Shown: one piece after another, positions 22,051 to 33,803 of the stretch
Layout of the letters: the number at the start of each line of letters is the position of its first letter
How positions within the stretch are numbered: position 1 is the stretch's first letter
DNA from: Otatea glauca
Lineage: Eukaryota > Streptophyta > Magnoliopsida > Poales > Poaceae
Assembly (NCBI GenBank): GCA_036346275.1
Contig: CM070725.1
Location: 20,326,216-20,390,215 of the forward strand
Direction: 5' to 3'
DNA: 64,000 bases
Notes under the pieces: model-generated
Database searches by the model: none
The model's input: only the letters and a program-made list of their open reading frames with translations
Told to the model about the DNA's origin: nothing
Made by a program: the position numbers and the translations under genes

Positions 22051-22365
22051 TGAAAGTTTAAGCTCCATTAAATTGGTTTTGGTGTTAATGATAAATCTTA
22101 TATTAAGACTAACTCTTTTGATAAGCATAATATTGATTAGTCTCAAATTGTTAATTAATGACAAATTTTTTTATTAGACTAACTCTTTTGTTGAGCTTAA
22201 ATCTTATTAGTCTCTTTTGGATGAAAAAGATGGAAATATCAAAGGTATGCATTCAAGTTCATATTATCATATCTTGTGCATTCATTGGATATAATATTCA
22301 TGATCATATTGATATATCCAAATATGAGACTAACTCTTTTATTAAGTATATCTTAGATTAGTCTC

Positions 22366-24248
22366 TGAAAGAACATGTGGAGGTCCATCCATGTTTTTGA
22401 TCAGTATTGGACTAAAATTTAGCTTGGTATGCTCTAGTTTGAGTTTGATTTAAATTGGATTTTCAATTTGAAGCAATTTGAGCTCTGTCTGTTTTTCTCG
22501 GTGCTACCGGCCATGGTAGCGCGGTTCTATCGGCCGAGCGATAACACTAGACCCTAGAGCAGTGTGGAAAAACCCGAGAGAGTATTTTAGGGTATCAAGC
22601 AAGCCGATGTTACCGGCCATGGTAGCCCGGTGCTACCGACCAAGTGGTAGCACCGGTCCAAATGACCGGTGTGAAAAATCTAGAGAGGATCCCTTCTGGT
22701 TTTGGGATGAAGGGCGGTCCTACCGGCCAAGGCAGGCCGGTGCTACCAGCCGAGCGGTAACACCAGCCCAAATGGCCGGTGTGAAAATTCCAGAGAGGAT
22801 CTCTTCTGGTTTTGGGATGAAGGGCGGAGCTACTGGCCAGGGGGCGGTAGCACCGGCCCTGATGAGCGAGAATGATCAAAAAATTGTGATTTTGGAAGTT
22901 TAATTGCATATCTTTTTTGGACATTGCAATGTGATGGGTATTCCTTGTCTTTGATGGTTGCAGGACGTCGGGTTTTGATCATTGTGAGGCGGAGGATGAC
23001 CGGGACTAGGTGAGGAGCGTCGATGGTCCAGACAGTCGACGATCATCGGAAGATAATCGGAGACGGAGTCGGTGCAAGCCAATAAGACAAGGAACGGATG
23101 AGATGCTAGCTAGACGCTGCGTGGATCAATGAGGGCCGTCAGATCGCGGTCTAGTTGATAGGATAGCAGATCTAGTTAGTGTGATTTGAAAACCGTGCAA
23201 AAAAACCCGGTTTGTGTGGAGAGTTTTGGGTTAACCCTTGCATGGCTATGTGAGTGGGTCAATCCTAGCCCTTGATGGAGAGTGCCCTAGGGTTGAGGGA
23301 CTCATCCAAGAGTGGTAGGTGGCCCAAGAGTAGTATAAATAGAGGGGGAGGGGTGGCCTTCCTCCTCTTGAAGGTTTTAGAGGTTTTGTGCTTCTTTGAG
23401 CTTTACTCACTTTGTCGTGAGGCTTTGTAAACCTCCTTTCCAGAAATGCCAATCATTTTCTCTTATGCTTGAATTTACTTTACGCATTTAAATTCCATAA
23501 TTACATTCTTGCAATTTACATTCATGTAATTTGGATTTGCCTCCCCTCTTTCTACATGCTTTTGGATTTGCCTCCTCTCCTTCTAAAATGTTTTTGGTTC
23601 TTGTGCCGAGGATGTTAATTGATGGACGAATCTTCTTCAGATCATATCCAATCATCTAGGCAATCCATGCATCTTTTCTTGCAAGAAACCGGTCTTGTGT
23701 TCTTAAGTGAATCATTCTTCAAGATTGTGCTTGTGGAGTTTTAGACTTATGTTCTTGCTTGTTGTGACGTGTGGGAGGTTATCTAAGATCATCTTGATCA
23801 TCAAAACCCCACGAGCAAGTCCAAGATCAAGTTCTTGAGTTTTGCTCAAACTTGGTGTGTTCTTCCTTCAAAGGTAAAAAGGTCAAAACTTTGACTTCAA
23901 TCCTTGAGATTGAAGGTTCGAATAAGTTCCTGACATCCTTAGGATCACATCTACCATGTTTTGTGAGTTTTTGTCTAGCCGATCAAAAGATTCTTCAAGA
24001 TTTGCTTTTGAAGGTCGTGCTGGTTCTGTAGCTGTTCTTGAGCCTCGTGCTACCGCCCCTGGTGCAGTACTACCAACCTCCGGTGCTACTGGCCTCCCAA
24101 TAGTAGCACCGCCCATACAGAACAACTGGCTCTTTTTATCAGCTTCCTCTGAGTGTTTCTCTTTAGGGGCTTGTTTGGAGCATTTTGAGTGGGGAGAAAT
24201 TTTATTTGGGATCATTCACCCCCCTCTGATCATCATCTCGGTCCTTCA
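22366..24248 (+). repeat. copia-A 5' LTR
   Basis: 1,883 bp, TGAAAGAACATG...GTCCTTCA. About 22497-22865 and 24030-24115 hold clusters of GGTGCTACCGG and its complement CCGGTAGCACC. A TATA-like TATAAATAGAGG motif lies near 23335. It is clearly diverged from the 3' LTR. Confidence 0.92.
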
Positions 24249-24250
24249 AT

Positions 24251-24262
24251 TGGTATCAGAGC
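24251..24262 (+). promoter_or_regulatory. Primer-binding site of copia-A
   Basis: TGGTATCAGAGC, complementary to the 3' end of initiator tRNA-Met, two bases after the LTR. Confidence 0.92.
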
Positions 24263-24303
24263 AGGTTTTGCTCTTCCATAGATCTTGATCGATCTTGCGA
24301 GCC

Positions 24304-26657
24304 ATGACGATGGGCAAGTATTCCACCAAGCTTCCCATCTTTTCTGGAGTTGATTTTCCTTTTTGGAAATCTCGGATGGATTCGTACATCACTGCCCAGG
24401 GCTTCCTGATATGGCAGAAGGTGAAACTCCCGTATGAGGTTCATGTCGATGAAAACGTCACGTCCGACAATGTGGCTGACGTTGAGGCGAACGCTAAGGC
24501 AAGGAACATCCTCATGCAGGGTCTTAGCCACAGTGAGTACGATAGGATTTCTCACCTCCGTTCTACTCATCAGATTTGGGTGACCCTCGATGCTTACCAT
24601 GAGGGCACCACCCAAATCAAGACGGTGAGACATGACCAATTCAAGCGTGATTACAACAAATTTGATCAACACGCTGGTGAGAGTCTTGATGAGTGCTTTG
24701 GTCGTTTTACGAAGATTTTGAGCGACCTCCGAGCAGTCGGTTGCATATACCCTGACTCGGATAATGCTCAACATTTCTTGACCTCACTCGATCTTCGAGT
24801 TTGAGAGATGAAGGTGACCACCATCAAGGACACTACCGACTTGTCAACTCTGACTCTTGACGGGCTTTATTCCCGATTCAAGACTCATGAGATTGACATC
24901 GTCTCTCACAAGATGAAATCTCAGTCGATGGCCTTAGTCACCGATCCCACTGATCCACTTTTGATTCTTCTGTTGGTTTTTCTCTCTCCGCCCTTTGCGA
25001 GCTAAGCGATGACCAACTGGAAAAATTTTCAAAAAATTAGCTTGCTCTTTTGGCTCGCAAATTCTCTCATGAATACAAGAGGGTGAGAGAGAAGAGAGGT
25101 GGCATGATCACCTGCTTCGAGTGTGGTGGCCCCAACCACATTCGAACGAACTGCCCCAAGCTGGAAAAGGGCAAGAACGACACTGGAGGTTCGGGAAAGA
25201 ATGACTACGCCGATAAGAACTGCAACAAGAAGCCTCTAGTTCGCGACTCGATGCATGAGAAGAAGTACCGCAACTTCTCGAAGAACAAGAAGCTCTTCCA
25301 CCGCGTCCTCGCCGCACTCGATGACATCAACCTCTCCGACACGGAGACCTGGAGTGACGAATGCGAGGATGATCCACAAGAGAAGAAATGCGGCGATGAC
25401 TTCACCGGTGTGTGCTTCATGGTAGACGCCAATGGCATCAGTGACTCCGAGCTTTATAGAGACACGGATGAGGTACCCTCCTATGACCAGCTTAATGAAA
25501 CTTTCTACAAATTAGGAAAATTTCATGATAGAGCTAGAGCTAGGTGTATGGAGCTAGAGAAGGAAGTAGGTACCTTGACTCGGGAGTTAGTTTCTCTTAG
25601 ATCTTCTCCCTCCCGAGTCAGTGATGACTGTTCTTTGTGTGATGCCCTGCTTGTGGAGCTAGAGAACCTAAGGACTATGCATGATAGTGTGTTGTCTGAA
25701 CTAGATAGTCTTAGGTTGAAGAATGCAAGCAATGAATCTGTTAATTCTATGTCTTTAGATACTAGTTTTCTTCACGCTCACTCTACTCTCTTATGTGAAA
25801 ATTGCCCTAAATTACTTGCTGAGATTGATGCCATGAGCACTCACCTTAGGAAGCTTTCAACTAGAAATGATGAACTTGAAATGCATGCTTCTAAGGACCC
25901 AGTCAGCTCATGTGAGGGCTGTAAACAACTAAAACTTGACAATGAATCTTTAAATATCGAGTGTGCTAAACTTGCTAAGGACTTACTAGTTAAGTCACAA
26001 GAAAGTTGCTTGCGATGTGTTGTGATTGAGGGGGACTTGGATAAAATCCAAGTCAAACTTAGGAAGAAGTTTGAGGCCCAAATACTTAGGATTAGAAATG
26101 CTCCTTGCGTTTCTTGTGAGGCCCCCAAAATTGAGGCAGCCGTGCTGAGGGAGAAAAATGCACTTGCTGATAGTTCTTCTCTTCCTAGTTCTTCTTCATC
26201 CTCTCTTCCTTGTTCTTCATGTGCCTCTTTCTTTCGGGAGTGTAAGTATCTCATGAGCACTCTCGAGAAGTTTGTAGGAGGCAAGAAGAAGCTCAATCTC
26301 ATTCTATACCAATCCAAGATTAGCCAATTTAATCAGGGTCTAGGATTTGACTACTTGGAGCACGCTCGAGCGCATCCTCCCACTATAGTGCGTGGCTACA
26401 AGAGTGGTGAGATCGTGGTAGCTCCCAGGATGAGTACCATTGTGTTTAGATCTACCGGGATTGTCCATGAGATCTCTTATCATAAGGTTGCTCCTTCTGC
26501 TACTTCTGCCTCTGGTAAGGCGAAGTATGCATGCACCTTCTGTCAGAAGGATGGACATTTGGTATATTTCTGCTTCAAGTGCGCCAAGATCACAAGGTGT
26601 GAGCGTGTTGCTGCTCTTAGGGTATTCAGGGTCATCCTAGACTCTAAGTGCTTCTAA
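24304..26657 (+). pseudogene. copia-A gag (capsid/nucleocapsid), broken
   Basis: ATG at 24304 opens a copia gag (YSTKLPIFSGVDFPFWKSRM..). A TGG-to-TGA type stop lies at 24802-24804, a frameshift near 24960 and a TAG at 25038. The frame then stays open for over 500 codons to 26657. It holds a CX2CX4HX4C zinc knuckle (CFECGGPNHIRTNC, near 25115), long Leu/Glu/Lys-rich coiled-coil-like text, a repeated Ser/Cys pattern and a second knuckle (CTFCQKDGHLVYFC, near 26530). A long gag with coiled coil and two knuckles is typical of Sireviruses. Confidence 0.85.
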
Positions 26658-28093
26658 GGAACGCACTGCTACTAGACAGGTTAGAGAGTTACCTGTTTTT
26701 GGGCAGCGTCCAGGACTTGGTTTTCATGTTATTCAGTCGAGTTTTAGTCTTGGAGCTGCTTATGGTCAGTCTTTCCGCCGTCCTCTTGATATTCCTCATT
26801 TTTCCCATCGAGGTAGATATCAGCGGCATGAGGTGTTTCCTGGTACGAGATTTGGGCAGTCTCATTGGGATGGTCCAGCCTTTGCACGACGGCGGGCCAA
26901 ACCAGTTCCTCCTCCCAAATCTTCTACTATGGCTTTTTCTAATCTTGTGAGAGTAGAGCGTTAGAGAGATACTAGAGTCCAGTCTTCTGCTTTTGTGGCT
27001 GGCACTTTGAGGCATCGTGTGGTTCAGTATTGGGTTCTTATATCTTCTCTTTGTCCCAGTACTGAGTCATCTCTCTCTTGTGTGTTGACCAGGTTCGTAG
27101 GATGGGGAAGTGAGAGGTATGAATCGTTGACTCCGGTTTCTCTCGTCATATGACCGAAGACTCTCATTGGTTCTCTTCCCTAGTCCGAGCCCCCGGTGAT
27201 GAGTTGATCACTTTTGAGGATGCTTCATCAGGTAGAGTCATTGCCAAAGGTACCGTCTGCATTAATGACAATTTCATTCTTAAAAACATTACCTTTGTGA
27301 GCAAGCTGCAGTATAATTTGCTTTCTGTCTCCCAGCTTATTGATGACTCTTTTGAGGTAAGCTTTAAGAAAAGTGCCTGTAGAATCCTTGATTCATCAGG
27401 AAGGTTAGTTTGCAGGATTTCTAGATTTGGGAGTCTTCCGTGCTGGTTTTTCTGTTTCTTCTGGAGACTCTCTTCATTGCTTGATTGCTTCTAAGTTTTG
27501 TGATATCTCCTTCTGGCATAGGAGACTTGGTCACATAGGCTTCGACCATTTGACTAGAGTAAGTAGCCATGATCTCATTCGTGGTTTGCCCAAACTCAAA
27601 ATGGTCAAAGACTTAATTTGCTCTCTTTGCCGACATGGCAAGATAGTTGCTGCTTCTCATCCCCAGTCACTACTGTGATGGCTGATGCACCAGGTCAGCT
27701 CTTACATATGGACACTATTGATCTAGCTAGAGTGCAGTCAGTGGGTGGGAAGTGGTATGTTCTTGTCATTGTTAATGATTTTTCGAGGTATTCTTGGGTG
27801 TTCTTCATGGCCACGAAGGATGAGACTTTTACCCATTTCAGGGGTTTGGTTCATAGGTTATCTCTTGAGATCCCCGATGCCTTACGAGCTATACGTAGTG
27901 ATAATGGCACGGAGTTCAAGAACTCCTACTTTGAGAGTTTCTGTATGAATTTTGGCTTAGAGCATTAGTTCTCCTATCCCTACGTCCCTTAGCAAAATGG
28001 CGTAGTGGAAAGAAAAAACAGGACCCAGGTTGAGATGGTCAGAACGATGCTAAATGAGTACAGTGCTCCTAGGAAGTTTTGGGCTGAGACTAT
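26658..28093 (+). pseudogene. copia-A pol, first part: protease and integrase
   Basis: Protease motif VDSGFSRHMT near 27120-27150. Then an LLSVSQL block, the integrase zinc region (WHRRLGHIGFDHL...CSLC, near 27510-27640) and the integrase core with HMDTIDLAR (27700s), DFSRYSWVFFM, RSDNGTEF (near 27900) and NGVVERKNRT (near 28010), i.e. the D, D and E positions. TAG stops lie at 27966-27968 and 27990-27992, and frameshifts occur before 27150 and near 27420. The frame FWAET is cut at 28093 by a reversed solo LTR and resumes at 29789. Confidence 0.85.
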
Positions 28094-29788
28094 TGAAAGA
28101 TCGAAATGGCGATCAGAGGGGGGGTGAATGATCCCAAATAAAATTTCCCCCACTCAAAGTACTCCAAACACTCTTGCAATAAAAATCTAAAGCACCCAAA
28201 TATTTTCGTTCAAACTGGTGCTTCTCATATTCGCACACCCTCCAAAACCCAGAACAATTAGACAACTATGTGTACCCCTAGCTTGCATGGATAAGAACCA
28301 TGAATCATATAAGGGGTTTTTTTAATCACAATCCTGGTTGTCAAGTGTCCAAACAAAAGAGGAATCAATTCAAAAGACTTCTTTTCTAAAAGAGATAAAG
28401 CTAAAATATCAAAGTCTCTTTTCAGAAAAGTTAAAGCAGATTTTCAGAAATTGTCCTCAGTTGGAATAGGTGGTTGGTGAGTTTTTGTTGCTCTAACATT
28501 TTTGGGAATTTTTGTCCCTGTGAGACGTAGAGTCGTGAAACACTCCACCAAAAATCACCTCAGAAAGCTTTGTAGAATAATAATGAAAAATCAAGCAATA
28601 CAGAAGGTTAGGAACTTCGACCAGAAAATTTGAGGCTCGGTTTTCACTTCATAACTCTCAAACGGTGCAACCAGTGGACTCAAGAAATGTTATACAGATG
28701 TATATATGAGTCCTTCACCTTCTCCAAAAAGAATCACTTAAAAATGATTTTTATATATTTTTATAAAAATCAAATACTGACTGCTTCGTGAAGAACAAGT
28801 TCTGGACAGATTTGCAAAATGATAAAAAACTTGATCTCTAGTCTATCCAAGGGTGTAAGAAAGATGTAAAACCAAATAAACACCATTAATACATCCTAGA
28901 AGAATAGCATTTAGAAGGAGGGGAGGCAAATCCAAATTGCATAAATGTAAATTGCAAGAATTTAGTGCTGAATTTAATTGCGGAATTTAAGTGCATAATG
29001 TAAATTGCGTAATTTAAATGCGTAATGTAAATGCACAAAGAAAAGAAATGATTTGAGGAAAAATTTCATTTCTGGAAGGAGAGGTTACAAAGCCTCACAT
29101 TCATGTGGGCAAAGCTCAAAAGAGCATCCACAAACCTCAAAACCTTCAAGGGAAGGAGGCTACCCCTCCACCCCTATTTATACTACTCTTGGGCCACCTA
29201 CCACCCTTGGATGAGTCCCTCAACCCTAGAGCACTCATCTAAGGGCTAGGATTAACCCACACACACAGCCATGCAAGGGCTAACCCAAAACCCACACACA
29301 TACCGGGTTTTCTTGCACGGTTTTCAAAGCATGCTACCTAGACCCGCTAACCTATCAACTAGACCTCAATCCGACGGCCCTCATTGATCCACGCGGCATC
29401 TAGCTAGCATCATCTCCTTTCCTTGTCTTCTTGACTTGCCCAGACTCCATCTCCGATCATCTTCCGGCGATCTCCCAACCGTCTGGACCTCCGACGCTCC
29501 TCGCCTAGTCCCGGTCATCCTCCGCCTCACCATGACCTAGCACCGTCGCCCTGCAACCATCAAAGACAAGGAAACACATCACATAGCAATGCCTACAAAG
29601 GTATTCAATGAACCATCCAACTCATCACTACCGTGCCCATGCGGCCGGTACTGCCACTCCTGGTAGAGACAACTCAAATTGCTTCATTTTGAAAATCAAT
29701 CCAAATCAAACTCAAACTTGAGCACACCTTGCTCAAATAAAGTCAAATACTCATCACAAACATGGATGGACCTCCACATGGTCCTTCA
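28094..29788 (-). repeat. Solo LTR of the copia-A family inserted in reverse in copia-A integrase
   Basis: 1,695 bp. On the minus strand it starts TGAAGGACCATGTGG and ends ..CTTTCA, matching the copia-A LTR. It lacks most of the CCGGTGCTACC cluster. Flanks ACTAT / GCTAT are a 5-bp target duplication with one change. Removing the insert restores the integrase frame (AET-IATACHVSNRV). No internal region remains, so it arose by LTR-LTR recombination. Confidence 0.92.
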
Positions 29789-32054
29789 GCTATAGCTACT
29801 GCTTGCCATGTTTCTAATCGTGTATTCTTGAGAGCACATTTGCACCGCACTTCTTACGAGTTGAGGTATGGGTGAAAGCCCAGTGTTTCTCATTTTCGTG
29901 TGTTTGGTTGCAAGTGTTTCATTTTGAAGTCCGGTAACCTAGATAAGTTTGAGTCTCATTCTTCTGATGGTATTTTTCTAGGTTACATGACTTTTCTTGT
30001 AGCTATAGGGTCTAGAGTTGCGATACGAATAGGATCATAGAGACCTACGAGGTGACCTTTAATGAGGCTAGCTCAAGAGCTACACCTGACATTTCAAGCT
30101 CTTCTTCCCTCTCTGAAACCATCTTTGTAGAGGATAAGGATGATGGAGATGATGGTGTTTCACCTGATCCAGTCCCCTCTACACCTGAGGTTCCTCCTGT
30201 TTCCATTTCTGCACCTTTGGGAGACCAGCCCTTGCCTTTTGACTCTTATGCAGCTAGTGGCTTTGATCCTACCTATTCTGTGCATGAGGTAGAGGCCACT
30301 TCTGCTTCTGGACCTCCCTGACATATTCAGAGATATCATCCACCTGATCAGATCATTGGTGATCTATTTGAGCAAGTCTCTCTCTCAAATCAGGTTTGTC
30401 CAGTTTCTGCCTTCACTCAGCCTTGTTACCTCATTTGAGCCGAAGGATGTTTCTCATGCATTATCCGATGAGTCATGGATTAATGCTATGCATGAGGAAC
30501 TTGAGAACTTCGAGAGGAACAAGGTATGGTAGCTTGTCGAGCCCCCATCTGGTCATAATATCATTGGGACCAAGTGGGTGTTTGAGAACAAGTAGAGTGA
30601 GGATGGGATTGTCATTAGAAACAAGGCTAGGCTAGTTGCACAGAGCTTTTCTTAGGTTGAGAGTCTTAACTTTGAGGAGACATTTGCCCCTGTAGCTAGA
30701 CTAGAGGCCATAAGAATCCTGCTTGCATTCTCTGCATCCAAGGGCTTCAAGCTTTATCAAACAGATGTCAAGAGTGCATTCCTCAATGGTTATATTGAGG
30801 AAGAGGTATATGTCAGGCAGTCTCTAGGATCCAAGAACCCTAAATACCCAAACCATGTTTTCAAGCTTTCTAAACCTTTGTATTGACTTAAGCAGGCCCC
30901 TAGAGCTTGGTATGAGAGGCTTAAGTCCTACCTTCTCAGTCATGGTTTTAAAATGGGTATAGTAGACAAGACTCTATTCATCAGACACCAGGATACTCAT
31001 TTTCTCCTCGTCCAGATTTATGTAGATGATATTATCTTTGGTGGCTCTTCGCATTCTCTTATGTCTCAGTTTTTAGAGGTGATGAGCACAGAGTTTGAGA
31101 TGAGCATGATGGGTGAGTTGAGCTACTTCCTTGGTTTTCAAATCAAGCAAACTCGGGAGGGCACTTTCTTGCATCAAGGAAAGTACACTCGAGACCTCCT
31201 GAGATGCTTCGATATGTCTGACGGGAAGCTGGTGATGACTCCTATGGCCACCACTGCTGTTCTTGAGTCTGATGAGAATGGTGAGCCAGTTGATCAGAAG
31301 GAGTTCCGGAGCATGATCGGCTCACTCTTATACCTCACTACTTTCCGGCTGGACATATATTTTGTTGTGTGTCTGCGCTCGATTTCAGGCTTCTCCTCAT
31401 GCCTCTCACCGCCAGGCGGTGAAGCGCATCTCAGGTACCTTCGAGCTACTATTGACTATGGTATTTGGTACTCTTCTTCTTGTCTGTCCCTTAGAGCCTT
31501 TTCTAATGCAGACTTTGTTGGCTGTAGGATAGATAGGAAGAGCACTTCTGGCACTTGCCAATTCATTAACACTTCTCTTGTTTCTTGGTTATCTAGGAAG
31601 CAGTCCGAAGTTGCACAGTCCACCGCTGAGACCGAGTATGTTGCTGCAGCCAGTTGCTGTAGTTAGGTTCTCTAGATGAGATCGACCTTGCTCGACTTTG
31701 GGTTAGAGATAGAGAGTGTGCCACTTTTTTGTGACAACAATTCTACTATTTGCATTGCTAAGAACCTAGTGCGGCATTCCAGGACCAAGCACATTGATAT
31801 TAGATATCACTTCCTTAGATCATGTGGAGAAGGGTGATGTAGTGCTTCAGTTTGTTGAGAGTGACCACCAGATTGCCGATATCTTTACCAAGCCTTTGGA
31901 TAGCTCTTGGTTTGTTTCCCTGAGGAGTGAGCTTGAAGTCATGTGCCCTTACGGCTTATTGCGAGGGGGAGCTGGTCTGTATATTATGTATATATCCTTG
32001 TTCAAGCATTTCCTTTCTTTTGCTTTTTCTGGGTGTTATTGGGCTTATTTCTAG
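29789..32054 (+). pseudogene. copia-A pol, second part: integrase end, reverse transcriptase, RNase H
   Basis: Begins ATACHVSNRVFLR, followed by the VFGCKCFIL/GYMTF integrase C-terminal region and a linker. RT: IGTKWVFENK (30565), ARLVAQSF, LYQTDVKSAFLNG, LKQAPRAWYERL, and the YVDDIIFGG active site at 31019-31042. RNase H: SNADFVGCRIDRKSTSG and AETEYVAAASC, ending with HQIADIFTKPLD. Stops at 30530, 30593, 30653, 30884, 31664 and 31673 replace residues that are mostly Gln or Trp in the family. Several are CAG-to-TAG. Confidence 0.88.
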
Positions 32055-33803
32055 AGTTGTGAGTTCACTTCACTTACACTTCTGGCATGCTTTGCATGGA
32101 CCTCTCATCTTATGCTATAGGTTGTTATCATGCACAATTAGTTGTTCTCTCTTCTCTCTAGGTTGAGTTCCCTCAAAGTCTTATAAGTCTAGCAGGTGTT
32201 GGGCCCCCTGTGTAGATAGGGTCTGTGTGCACTCCTTAGCTTGGAATCTAAAGTCAGCTTCCCTATGTCAGTCATTGGGGAAGATGAGAGCGAGTATAAG
32301 CCATAGTGTTCTGTACTATCTTTTCTATACTCTATAGCCACCCAGTTTGCAGTTTTCTCGACTTTTTCTCCTCATTTTGTATTTTCTTATTTCTATTGAG
32401 TTCATTTGGGTTCTCTTTGCACCTAATTCTACTAATAACTCATTTTAACCAGATTTATGCTTAAAATTGATTCACTTGTTGAGAGGGAGTTTGGGAATAT
32501 GTTCATACATTGCATATAGATTGCCTTTTTTGTTTTATGAGCTTTGTCTATTATGCAAATGATTTACTCATCATGCTAGACCATGCTCTTTTATGAAGAA
32601 AAATACTAGCTTAGATATGTCCAAGTTTATTTTGTCTTGCTAAGCTTGTTAAAATTTGAAAATTAAAGCTTTAAATGAAAACTTGATGAAACATGTTGCT
32701 TTTACTTGCTAAGTTTCTTCTTTAGGAGTATTTGCCATAATTTATGAAATTTTGAAATTATCTAGAGTCCCTATAGCAACTTGTGTGAAACTTGTTTGAT
32801 TCATACTTGAGTCCTTCATTTGCTCATAAATCAATGTGCTAAAATGAAAATTAAGCAAAAATGACTCTTTTTGTGCGCATTAGACTTAACTCCTTACATT
32901 TACAAGACAGTCTCCCATTGCACTTGGGATGAACTTGGAATGTATCGTGTATGACCAAGACTATTCTCTTAAGAGTTCATCTTGAGATGGTCGAATATGG
33001 CTTAAGTCAATTGTTTTAAAAACAATGCAAATAAAAAAACAAAACATAAGTGGGTAAATAATACAAATAATGTCAAACATTTGCAACGTATTTCAATGTC
33101 TTAAAGCAAAATTTGCATTAATTGAAAAATAAGCTCGAAGGACCTTATATGCACTTCTAGATTCCCCAAAGTGTTGAGTAGGTTGAACTCTAGGTTTCCA
33201 TTTGATCCTTTGAGTGGTTTTGCTTCTAGTTTTGAAACAATGCTTAGTGTTGCACTTGTCAAATCTCGCTAAAAATGACATTTTCAAAACTAAGCTCGCT
33301 AGCAAAATTTGTTATTTGCTCTTGGACATGTCTTAGTTTAGTCTAATCTGAAATTGACTAGCTTGGTGTCATATCTTGTCATAATGGTCACTTGGATAAT
33401 CTTCAAAGCTCTTTTGGGATGCATTTCATTCATACATGGTTAAAGGGGAAGAAAATGCCATCTAGATGCCTATATTGCCAAAAGGGGGAGAAATTGTAGA
33501 AAAAGGCATGATTAAAAAGATAAAAATACGAATGCATGATGGTTCTTATGATTTTGGTGAAAAATTGCTAATCATAAAAATCATAATCATTTGTGAACCT
33601 TTATTGGATTTTAGAGCTTTTGTTGAAAACTTGCTCTTTCTCAGGAATTGCTCTGAAATCTCTCTTGCCAACTTGGTCATGATCTCAATTCTTCTTTTCT
33701 TGGACCAAGTTTGGCTTCGCATCCAAATTGCTTTCTTCCTTCTTCAAACTCAAATTTTTATGTCTTTTCGGGAGTTTGTCAATATACCAATCAAGGGGGA
33801 GAT
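32055..33803 (+). other. copia-A 3' untranslated region with several polypurine tracts
   Basis: No envelope-like ORF is visible. Purine-rich tracts AAAGGGGAAGAAAA (33442), AAAAGGGGGAGAAA (33480) and AAGGGGGAGA (33793-33802, next to the 3' LTR) recur, plus GAGGGGGAGC near 31965 just after pol. Repeated polypurine tracts are a described Sirevirus trait. Confidence 0.7.

Noticed and set aside
25841..26317. 158-codon minus-strand frame
   Set aside because: Opposite the copia-A gag coiled-coil region; its Ser/Leu-rich text is the complement of Glu/Lys/Leu codons.
32055..33803. Envelope-like gene after copia-A pol
   Set aside because: Frames are short and low-complexity; no membrane or glycoprotein-like ORF of useful length is visible.
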